NCBI GenBank assembly: GCA_047974375.1
Contig: JBKECF010000079.1
Span: 23,529-87,528, forward strand
Reading direction: 5' to 3'
DNA length: 64,000 bases
Source of the DNA: JBKECF01 sp047974375
GTDB taxonomy: Bacteria; Bacillota; Clostridia; Lachnospirales; CAMZNU01
Shown here: positions 45,402 to 52,398 of the stretch, one piece after another
How the letters are laid out: each line of letters opens with the position of its first letter
Numbering within the stretch: position 1 is the stretch's first letter
Made by a program: the position numbers and the translations under genes
Notes under the pieces: model-generated
What the model was told of the DNA's origin: nothing
Database searches by the model: none
The model's input: only the letters and a program-made list of their open reading frames with translations

Positions 45402-46718
45402 ATGAAAAAATTTGTGGTATTTATCTTAATGGTTACTGCATTGGTTGGTTGCAGTGGGGAGAAAGATACTTCTGAAAGGGCAGTAGCAAAGGATGAAGTG
45501 AAAAAACTAATAATTTGGGGCGGAGTACCTGCGGAAAATGGTCCAGAGGCTTTAGTAGAGGATTGGAATTCTAAAAACCCAAATGTTCAAGTTGAGTATG
45601 TAAGATTTACCAATGATGAAACGGGAAATACTAAATTGGATACGGCGATATTATCTGGCGAACAAATTGATATGTATTTTACCTATTCAAATGATAGGAT
45701 GACACTAAGAGCTGAAGGTGGAATGAGCGAGCCTTTGACCCAATATGGTGCAGATGAATTTATAAAGGAAAATATAGTTGGTGGTGGTGAAGGTCAAGTT
45801 TATATTAATGGAGAATTACATGGACTACCAACAGCAAGAGAAATTGATTTTATGATGGTTAATAAAGATAGACTTGATGAAAAATCCGTTAAAATATCCA
45901 ATGACTGGGATGCAAAGGAATTTTATGAAGTATCGAAGGCTTTATCTGGAGAAGAGAACGGCAAGGTCATATATGGAACTCATGGTTATTATGGGGGTGG
46001 TCCATTTAGCTTTGCCAATGCTGTTTTAGGAGGTGATGTGTATTATAAAGATGGCGGTGAAGAGAGTAATTTTGACGCACCTGAATTTAAATATAATACA
46101 TTAGTTAAAGAAATAATGGACAATGGATATTCAATGTCTTTTGAAGATATATATTCAAGAGGATTTGACATGTACTGCCATCCTGCTTTTTTAAATGAAG
46201 AAGTATCTACAATGTCTGCTTCATCATGGATGATAAGGTATGTACGTGATTTGGAAAATTATCCACATGATTTTATTACCTCTTTTAGAAAGTTACCAAC
46301 TACGGAAAAAGGTATAGAGAATAATTATCAGGCTAGATTAAATAATCATTTAAGCATGAGTTCAAACTCAAACTATAAGAAAGAATCATGGGAATTTATA
46401 AAGTATTGGTTAACTGATGGTTCTTTATTTATGCTTAAGGGAGGAAAAGTGCCGGTATGGAATGAGGTAAATGAAGATGCAGTAGTATCAGGGGTATTAG
46501 GTGAAAATCCAGAAAAGTTATTTGATGTTGAAAGTTTTAAAGAAGTTATGTTTAATCCAAACTTGCAGTATATAGTCGATACATATACAAAGGGTTTACC
46601 TCAAATAGCTCAAATATATAAAGAGGAAAGCGAACTTTATTTTTTAGGTGATACAACTGATGAGGATTACTATAATAATTTAAAAACGAGAAGTGACGAA
46701 GCAATACAAGTAAATTAA
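45402..46718 (+). CDS. Sugar ABC transporter substrate-binding lipoprotein
   Basis: Receptor of the third CUT1 importer in the window. The 438 residues have a lipoprotein signal (KKFVVFILMVTALVGC) and a family 1 fold (KLIIWGGVPAENGPEALVED, later SMSSNSNYKKESWEFIKYWL). Ribosome site GGAGG. The 166-base gap upstream holds no gene and is where the regulator would act. Confidence 0.93.
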   Translation: MKKFVVFILMVTALVGCSGEKDTSERAVAKDEVKKLIIWGGVPAENGPEALVEDWNSKNPNVQVEYVRFTNDETGNTKLDTAILSGEQIDMYFTYSNDRMTLRAEGGMSEPLTQYGADEFIKENIVGGGEGQVYINGELHGLPTAREIDFMMVNKDRLDEKSVKISNDWDAKEFYEVSKALSGEENGKVIYGTHGYYGGGPFSFANAVLGGDVYYKDGGEESNFDAPEFKYNTLVKEIMDNGYSMSFEDIYSRGFDMYCHPAFLNEEVSTMSASSWMIRYVRDLENYPHDFITSFRKLPTTEKGIENNYQARLNNHLSMSSNSNYKKESWEFIKYWLTDGSLFMLKGGKVPVWNEVNEDAVVSGVLGENPEKLFDVESFKEVMFNPNLQYIVDTYTKGLPQIAQIYKEESELYFLGDTTDEDYYNNLKTRSDEAIQVN

Positions 46719-46746
46719 AAAATTCATCTTAAAAGGAAGTGATGTA

Positions 46747-47625
46747 TTGAAACGAAACAACTGGACTGCCTTAGCATTTGTATTACCAAATTTTATAGGG
46801 TTTATTATTTTTATTTTATTGCCGATTATATTTTCTTTTTTTATATCCTTTACAAATTTTAATTTATTTAAAGGTATAGATGGAATTACTTTTGTTGGGT
46901 TGGATAATTTTGTAACAATGTTTAAAGATCCTTGGTTTATTGATGCAGTCAAAAATAATTTAAAGTATACAATTATTACGATACCGTGTGTATTATCAAT
47001 AGCTATAGTATTATCAACTATTTTAAACAATAAGGTTTATGGCAAGAATATTTTACGTATTACTATTTTTTTGCCATATGTGTCAAGTGTAGTGGCTGCC
47101 AGTGTAGTATGGGCTATGTTGTTTAATCCAAATAGTGGTTTTATTAACGAATTCTTAAGGTTTATTGGGATTAATAATCCGCCAGGGTGGTTAGGCAGCA
47201 CAACTTGGGCTATGGCTGCAATTATAATAGTAGGTATTTGGATGGGGATAGGTTATAACACAGTGGTGTATATGGCTGGATTACAAGGGATTGACCGAAG
47301 TTTGTATGAATCTTCTGAAATTGATGGAGCAAATGGGATTCAGCAATTTTTTAAAATAACTGTTCCCATGTTAAGGAACACAACATTTTTCTTATTAATA
47401 ACAAGTATAATAGGGTCATTCCAAGTTTTTGGTACAGTAAACATAATGACAGATGGCGGTCCTGGACGTTCAACAACTGTTGTTGCTCATTATATATATG
47501 TTAGTGGTTTTAGGTTTCATAAAATGGGGTATGCGGCGGCAATGTCTTGGATGTTATTAATATTTATTTTTCTTATTACGTTATTTCAATGGAAAATACA
47601 AGCAAGACGTGAAAAGTCTCTATAG
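46747..47625 (+). CDS. CUT1 sugar ABC transporter permease (MalF/UgpA type)
   Basis: Membrane subunit, 292 residues, six hydrophobic segments, EAA loop at about 188-207 (ESSEIDGANGIQQFFKITVP). The start is TTG at 46747 with AAAAGGAAGTGATG before it. It is 28 bases after the binding-protein gene. Confidence 0.93.
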   Translation: MKRNNWTALAFVLPNFIGFIIFILLPIIFSFFISFTNFNLFKGIDGITFVGLDNFVTMFKDPWFIDAVKNNLKYTIITIPCVLSIAIVLSTILNNKVYGKNILRITIFLPYVSSVVAASVVWAMLFNPNSGFINEFLRFIGINNPPGWLGSTTWAMAAIIIVGIWMGIGYNTVVYMAGLQGIDRSLYESSEIDGANGIQQFFKITVPMLRNTTFFLLITSIIGSFQVFGTVNIMTDGGPGRSTTVVAHYIYVSGFRFHKMGYAAAMSWMLLIFIFLITLFQWKIQARREKSL

Positions 47626-47634
47626 GAGGATGGT

Positions 47635-48468
47635 ATGAAAATAAATAAAGGTCAAAAAATATTTTTTACGGTAATATCTAGTGCAATAGCTATATTAATT
47701 ATATTTCCTTTTATTTGGATGGTATCAGCTTCTTTTAAGCCACTAAATGAAATTTATGCATTTCCTCCTAAATTAATTACCAAAACAATGTCATTGATTA
47801 ATTATAAGGAAGTATTATTTAATCAAAGCCCTTCCTTTATGTTGTATTTTAAAAATACATTTATAACTACTTTTGTTTCCGTGTTGGGCACGGTTTTGAC
47901 TGCTTCGATGGCTGGATATGCTTTTGCGAAAATGGAGTTTAAATATAGGGATAAATTATTTTTACTTTATTTAGCTACTATGATGGTTCCCTTTCAAGTT
48001 TTAATGGTACCACAATTTATTTTATTTAAGTATTTAAATATATTTAACACTTTATGGGCATTAATATTACCTAGGTTATTTTCACCTCTTAGTACATTTT
48101 TATTTAGACAATTTTTTTTAGATGTACCAAATTCGATTATAGAAGCCGGACGGATAGATGGTGCGAGTGAATCAAAAATATTCGCAAGGCTAGTATTGCC
48201 TTTAGCTAAACCGGCTATAGCTACAGTAGTTATTTTGAATTTTGTTTGGCGCTGGAATGAGTATGAAGCACCTTTAATTTTTTTGACTGACAAAAGTTTA
48301 TATACATTAACTGTTGGGCTAACAAATTTCATTGATGAAGCTGGTGTGGCCATGGATAATTTAATTTCTGCAGGAAGTGTAGTTGCGCTATTACCAATGG
48401 TAGTTATTTTTTTACTTGGACAAAAGTATATGATTGATGGACTAACATCTGGTAGTATAAAGGGGTGA
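47635..48468 (+). CDS. CUT1 sugar ABC transporter permease (MalG/UgpE type)
   Basis: Membrane subunit, 277 residues, EAA loop at about 170-189 (EAGRIDGASESKIFARLVLP), C-terminus IDGLTSGSIKG. It ends the operon; repeat copy C begins 10 bases after the stop and could serve as its 3' structure, because no ordinary terminator is seen. Confidence 0.93.
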   Translation: MKINKGQKIFFTVISSAIAILIIFPFIWMVSASFKPLNEIYAFPPKLITKTMSLINYKEVLFNQSPSFMLYFKNTFITTFVSVLGTVLTASMAGYAFAKMEFKYRDKLFLLYLATMMVPFQVLMVPQFILFKYLNIFNTLWALILPRLFSPLSTFLFRQFFLDVPNSIIEAGRIDGASESKIFARLVLPLAKPAIATVVILNFVWRWNEYEAPLIFLTDKSLYTLTVGLTNFIDEAGVAMDNLISAGSVVALLPMVVIFLLGQKYMIDGLTSGSIKG

Positions 48469-48478
48469 AAACTTTATA

Positions 48479-48654
48479 GTCAATAGACCTATCCGCCAGT
48501 GGGGCTTGTACCCCCCCTGAAGACGAATTTGGCCGTATAACCGAGTTGGTTGCTTACTTGGTTGCATAGTCGAACAGAAAGCACAGCTTTCGACCAGATT
48601 AGACTGTACCGCTACTTATATACATTGAGGTTGGGGTCTAATTCTTACCGATAA
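48479..48654 (+). repeat. Dispersed intergenic repeat, copy C (A end to B end, 176 bp)
   Basis: Begins GTCAATAGACCTATCCGCC, has the GTGGGGCTTGTACCCC hairpin, the block GAGTTGGTTGC, an extra 12 bases relative to copy B that repeat GGTTGC, the hairpin with GAAAGC-ACA-GCTTTC, TACATTGAGG, and ends TCTAATTCTTACCGATAA. Same order as copy B; copies D and E are inverted. Confidence 0.88.
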
Positions 48655-48714
48655 ATTCCCCTGTAACAACACATTAACTCTATAAAAATATTTTTTAACA
48701 ATAAATAGATTTAC

Positions 48715-48734
48715 ACACCGTAAAGGTGTATAAT
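48715..48734 (+). promoter_or_regulatory. Candidate promoter -10 with overlapping palindrome, aldolase gene
   Basis: ACACC-GTAAA-GGTGT (48715-48729) is a perfect 5-bp inverted repeat whose right arm abuts TATAAT (48729-48734), 54 bases before the aldolase start. It looks like an operator over a promoter; no good -35 is seen. Confidence 0.45.
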
Positions 48735-48787
48735 CAAAATATAAAAAAACTGAAAAGAGATTTAATACAATTGTACAGGAGGAGAAA

Positions 48788-49459
48788 ATGTCAAGTGAAT
48801 TAGAAATCAAAGAACAAATTTGTGAGGTAGGTAGAAGAATTTACGAAAGAAGAATGGTTGCAGCAAATGACGGCAACATTTCTGTCAAACTAGATGACAA
48901 TACATTTTTATGTACACCAACAGGCGTTTCCAAAGGGTTTATGACGCCTGAATATATATGTAAGGTAGATGCCAAGGGCAATGTTATAGAGGCCCATGGC
49001 AAATTCAAGCCATCATCGGAAGTAAAAATGCATATGCGTGTTTATGAAAAAAGAGATGATGTAAAAGCTGTGGTTCATGCACATCCGATTTTTGCAACTA
49101 GCTTTGCTATTGCTGGCATTCCTTTAGAGGAACCTATTATGCCAGAGGCTGTTATATCTTTAGGTAGCGTTCCAATTGCACCTTATGGCACTCCATCAAC
49201 AGTGGAAATTCCAGATGGCATTGAACAGTTTTTAGATAGATATGATGCTGTGTTGCTAGAAAATCATGGAGCATTAACATGGGGCGACGATCTAATGGGA
49301 GCATATTTTAAAATGGAGTCACTGGAGTTTTATGCTGAACTTCTTTATAAATCGAAAATGCTAGGTGGACCGAAAGTAATTAGTGATGAAAATGTACAAA
49401 AACTTTACGATATCCGTAAAATGTTTGGCATGACAGGAAGACATCCAGGAGTGAATTAA
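48788..49459 (+). CDS. Class II aldolase (L-fuculose-phosphate aldolase-like)
   Basis: Zinc-dependent aldolase or epimerase of the FucA/AraD family. It is 223 residues, the usual length. It has NDGNISVKLDDNTFLCTPTG, the metal site VVHAHPIFATSFA with two His, and LLENHGALTWG with a third. Relatives split fuculose 1-phosphate, rhamnulose 1-phosphate or 5-deoxy/methylthio-ribulose 1-phosphate to dihydroxyacetone phosphate and an aldehyde; the sequence does not decide. It is a single gene between two repeat copies, near the sugar island and 13 kb from mtnA. Confidence 0.9.
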   Translation: MSSELEIKEQICEVGRRIYERRMVAANDGNISVKLDDNTFLCTPTGVSKGFMTPEYICKVDAKGNVIEAHGKFKPSSEVKMHMRVYEKRDDVKAVVHAHPIFATSFAIAGIPLEEPIMPEAVISLGSVPIAPYGTPSTVEIPDGIEQFLDRYDAVLLENHGALTWGDDLMGAYFKMESLEFYAELLYKSKMLGGPKVISDENVQKLYDIRKMFGMTGRHPGVN

Positions 49460-49477
49460 AAAAATTATAGAACCTTT

Positions 49478-49524
49478 ACTGTGTGAAAATACAAGTTAAT
49501 TATGTATTTTCACACAGTTTTTTT
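49478..49524 (+). terminator. Terminator of the aldolase gene
   Basis: CTGTGTGAAAATACA (49479-49493) and TGTATTTTCACACAG (49503-49517) form a perfect 15-bp stem, then seven T. It ends just before repeat copy E. Confidence 0.92.
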
Positions 49525-49691
49525 ATCGTTAAGAATTAAACTTCCACTCAATATAGGCATAGGTGGCTACCTAGTTGAAAGCTTTGCTTTCTGCTCGACT
49601 ATGCAACTAAGTAAGCAACCAACTCAGTTATGTGGCTGAATTCGACGCTTAGTGTGGGTGCAAGCCCCCACTGACGATATGTCAATTGACT
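49523..49691 (-). repeat. Dispersed intergenic repeat, copy E (inverted)
   Basis: On the plus strand from TTATCGTTAAGAATTAAAC (B end) to TGTCAATTGAC (A end), with the AAAGC hairpin (GAAAGCTTTGCTTTCTGCTC) and GCAACCAACTCAG in between. It includes the 12-base block also found in copy C and absent from copy B. Both ends are more diverged than in copies B and C. Confidence 0.85.
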
Positions 49692-49711
49692 ATGCAAAAT
49701 TTTCAAGCGTA

Positions 49712-49740
49712 TTGCATATTTACTAGTTTTAATACATAAT
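49712..49740 (+). promoter_or_regulatory. Promoter of the yedE cassette
   Basis: TTGCAT (49712-49717), 17 bases, CATAAT (49735-49740), 39 bases before yedE. The same form (TTGCAA, 17, CATAAT) precedes nrdJ. Confidence 0.55.
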
Positions 49741-49779
49741 AGAGAAGTAAATTCAACAAATTAGATATTAGGAGGAATT

Positions 49780-50838
49780 ATGAAGTTAGAAAGGGAGCAA
49801 CAGTTAATTGTAGCAGGAGTAGTATTAGGCTTAGCGGCTTTATTGCTTACCTTTATGGGAAATCCAGCCAATATGGGATTTTGTATTGCTTGCTTTTTAA
49901 GAGATACATCAGGCTCATTAGGTTTTCATAGTGCAGTAAAGGTTCAGTATATTAGGCCAGAGATAATAGGTTTAGTATTAGGGGCGTTTTTAATTTCTTT
50001 TGCAAAAAAAGACTTTAAAGTAAGAGGTGGCTCATCACCGGTTCAACGTTTTTTTTTAAGTATATTTATGATGATTGGTGCTTTAGTATTTTTAGGTTGC
50101 CCTGTTCGTATGCTACTTAGAATTGGTGGGGGAGATTTAAATGCCATTATCGGCTTAGTGGGATTTGCTGTTGGTATTTTTATTGGTATTAAATTTTTGG
50201 AAAAAGGTTTCTCTTTAAAAAGACAGTATACTTTAAGTACAGCAGAAGGTGCGGTTTTTCCAGCTGTAACATTTGGACTATTACTATTATTGTTATTTGC
50301 TCCATCTTTTATTAAATTTAGTACAGAAGGTCCAGGAGCTATGCACGCACCTTGGCTAATTTCCTTAGTAGGTGGTTTAATTGTAGGGGCTGTATGCCAG
50401 CGTACTAGGTTTTGTACGGCAGGTGGAATAAGAGATACTATTATGTTTAAAAAAGTTGGCTATGGCGCAGGTCTAATAGCTGTGGTTGTCACGGTAATTA
50501 TTGGAAATATAGTACTAAAAAGCTTTAATTTAGGTTTTGAAGGTCAGCCTATTGCTCATACTGATGGATTGGGCAACTTTTTAGGAATGGTACTTGTTGG
50601 ATGGGGCGCTGTTTTACTTGGTGGTTGTCCATTGCGTCAAGTTGCATTATCTGGAGAGGGTAATGTGGATTCTGTTGTAGTAATATTAGGCTTACTCGTA
50701 GGAGCTGGCATTGCGCATAACTTTGGTTTGGCATCTAGTGGTCAAAGAGTTACTACAAATGGTATGATAGCTGTTGCCATTGGTTTAATATTTACATTGA
50801 TAGTATCCTTTGGCAATTTATATAGTACGGAAGAATAG
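49780..50838 (+). CDS. yedE: YedE-type selenium/sulfur transporter
   Basis: Inner-membrane protein of the YeeE/YedE family proposed to move selenium or reduced-sulfur compounds. It is 352 residues with about nine membrane segments. Conserved cysteines sit in NPANMGFCIACFLRDT, VFLGCPVRMLL, GAVCQRTRFCTAGGIRDT and LLGGCPLRQ, the pattern of the family's transport path. The next two genes (a DUF3343 protein and a class V aminotransferase) are the usual companions in selenium-using anaerobes. Ribosome site AGGAGG. Confidence 0.92.
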   Translation: MKLEREQQLIVAGVVLGLAALLLTFMGNPANMGFCIACFLRDTSGSLGFHSAVKVQYIRPEIIGLVLGAFLISFAKKDFKVRGGSSPVQRFFLSIFMMIGALVFLGCPVRMLLRIGGGDLNAIIGLVGFAVGIFIGIKFLEKGFSLKRQYTLSTAEGAVFPAVTFGLLLLLLFAPSFIKFSTEGPGAMHAPWLISLVGGLIVGAVCQRTRFCTAGGIRDTIMFKKVGYGAGLIAVVVTVIIGNIVLKSFNLGFEGQPIAHTDGLGNFLGMVLVGWGAVLLGGCPLRQVALSGEGNVDSVVVILGLLVGAGIAHNFGLASSGQRVTTNGMIAVAIGLIFTLIVSFGNLYSTEE

Positions 50839-50840
50839 AC

Positions 50841-51077
50841 ATGAGAGAGTATATTGTAACTTTCCACACACATTTAAGTGCTATAAAAACTAGCAAGGCC
50901 TTGTCAAATTTAAATCCCATAATTGCGCCTGTGCCACGAAAAATAAGTTCATCTTGTGGTTCGTGTTTAAGGATAAATTGCGACCAATTGGATTTTAAAA
51001 AACTAGATAGGGATGCACATAAGGTTTTTTTAATTAACGGTGAAGAATATAAATTAGTTTGGTTAGGTGAAGAATGA
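50841..51077 (+). CDS. DUF3343 protein, putative Se/S carrier
   Basis: Small soluble protein, 78 residues, start 2 bases after the yedE stop. It shows the DUF3343 pattern: YIVTFHTHLSAIKTSKAL at the start and PVPRKISSSCGSCLRI, with a Cys-x2-Cys that could hold selenium or sulfur. Its stop overlaps the next ATG (ATGA), so the three genes are tightly coupled. Confidence 0.9.
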   Translation: MREYIVTFHTHLSAIKTSKALSNLNPIIAPVPRKISSSCGSCLRINCDQLDFKKLDRDAHKVFLINGEEYKLVWLGEE

Positions 51078-52222
51078 TTTACGTAGATAATGCATCAACC
51101 TCTTTCCCAAAAGCTCCAAATGTTGGAGATGAAATGAGGGAATATATAGAAAATATAGGAATGAATATAAATAGAGGGCTGTACAAAGAGTCTAGTTTAG
51201 TTGCAGAAAAAGTATTTGAAACTAGAGAGCAACTATGCAAACTTTTTAATTTAGTTAATAAAGACGGTAGCTTAAGTGTGGAAAATGTAATATTTACAAG
51301 TGGTGCTACATCAAGCTTAAATATGGTAATAAATGGCTTGCTTAAGGCAAATGACCATGTAATTGTAAGTAGCTTTGAGCATAACTCTGTAATGAGGCCT
51401 TTAAAATTTTTGTCCAATAAAGATATAGAATATACTGTAATACATGGAGATGTACATGGCAGAAGTAAGGTGTCTGGTCTGAAAAATTTAATACGAGAAA
51501 ATACTAAGTTGGTCATTATTAACCATTGTTCTAATATAACAGGTATGATTTTTCCAGTAGAAGAAATAATGGCTGTGTGTGAAGAGTTTAATATCCCTTT
51601 AGTTTTAGACGCAGCTCAAAGTGCAGGCCATATGTCTATAGATTTTAAAAGACTAAAACTCTCTGCTCTGTGCTTACCAGGACATAAGGGGTTATTAGGA
51701 CCACAGGGAATAGGGGCTTTATTGCTTAGTAAGGAACTAGCTTCCAAGCTAGAGCCGACTATACAAGGCGGAACAGGTAGTATTTCCCATAGCTTAGAAA
51801 TGCCTGAATATATGCCAGATAAATTTGAGTCTGGAACATTAAATTTGCCAGGTATATACGGATTAAGCAAATCTTTGGAATATATAGAAAAAAATTTATT
51901 AAATATAGAGTTACATGAAAAAAAACTTACAGATATTTTTTTAAAGGGTATAAAGGATTTGCCATTTAGGGTAGTAGGTGACGGAAAGTGTAAAAGATTA
52001 GGTCTTGTTTCCATAGACTTTCCTAGTAAAGATAATGCTGAAGTTGCTCATTTTTTAGAAAGTAATCATGGTATATTAACTAGATGTGGTATGCATTGTT
52101 CACCTATTGGACATAAAACCATAGGAACTTATCCGCAAGGTACTGTTAGATTTTCTTTCGGATATAAAAATACTATTGAAGAGGTAGAAAAAATAGTAGA
52201 TATTTTAAAATCTTTAGTATAG
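51074..52222 (+). CDS. Class V aminotransferase, cysteine desulfurase / selenocysteine lyase-like
   Basis: PLP enzyme that could release sulfur or selenium from (seleno)cysteine for the carrier before it. It is 382 residues. It has IYVDNASTSFPKAPNVG at the start, VIVSSFEHNSVMRPL, LDAAQSAGH, the PLP-Lys region LSALCLPGHKGLLGPQGIG, and a candidate active Cys in GILTRCGMHCSPIGH. It is most like the YedE-linked desulfurase family. A terminator follows. selD, selA and selB are not in the window. Confidence 0.9.
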   Translation: MIYVDNASTSFPKAPNVGDEMREYIENIGMNINRGLYKESSLVAEKVFETREQLCKLFNLVNKDGSLSVENVIFTSGATSSLNMVINGLLKANDHVIVSSFEHNSVMRPLKFLSNKDIEYTVIHGDVHGRSKVSGLKNLIRENTKLVIINHCSNITGMIFPVEEIMAVCEEFNIPLVLDAAQSAGHMSIDFKRLKLSALCLPGHKGLLGPQGIGALLLSKELASKLEPTIQGGTGSISHSLEMPEYMPDKFESGTLNLPGIYGLSKSLEYIEKNLLNIELHEKKLTDIFLKGIKDLPFRVVGDGKCKRLGLVSIDFPSKDNAEVAHFLESNHGILTRCGMHCSPIGHKTIGTYPQGTVRFSFGYKNTIEEVEKIVDILKSLV

Positions 52223-52227
52223 AAAAA

Positions 52228-52289
52228 AGCGCACAAATTTGTATTTAGTTTTAAGGGACAAAATTTATAACTAAATTTGTGTGTTTTTT
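52228..52289 (+). terminator. Terminator after the desulfurase gene
   Basis: CACAAA/TTTGTG and ATTTAGTT/AACTAAAT form a two-part stem with a 5-base bulge (52232-52281), followed by a run of T. Confidence 0.7.
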
Positions 52290-52323
52290 ATTACTTATTT
52301 TACATTTTATTAGGGAAAAATCT

Positions 52324-52352
52324 TTGCAATATATTTTTTTTTGATACATAAT
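52324..52352 (+). promoter_or_regulatory. Promoter of nrdJ
   Basis: TTGCAA (52324-52329), 17-base spacer rich in T, CATAAT (52347-52352), 46 bases before nrdJ. I saw neither a cobalamin riboswitch nor an NrdR-box pair in the gap. Confidence 0.55.
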
Positions 52353-52398
52353 TAGAGAGTACTTTTATTAAAATAAGTAACAAGTTTAGGAGGCAATA

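Noticed and set aside
27038..49459. Complete methylthioadenosine disposal (DHAP) shunt
   Set aside because: mtnA and an aldolase are present, but they lie 13 kb apart, the phosphorylase looks 6-oxopurine specific and no kinase or nucleosidase is seen; kept only as a hypothesis.
52331..52342. T-run as a phase-variation tract
   Set aside because: It forms the promoter spacer of an essential gene in an A/T-rich genome; no evidence of switching.
52223..52398. Cobalamin riboswitch before the B12-dependent reductase
   Set aside because: The gap holds only a terminator and a plain promoter; no B12-box-like sequence or room for the large fold.
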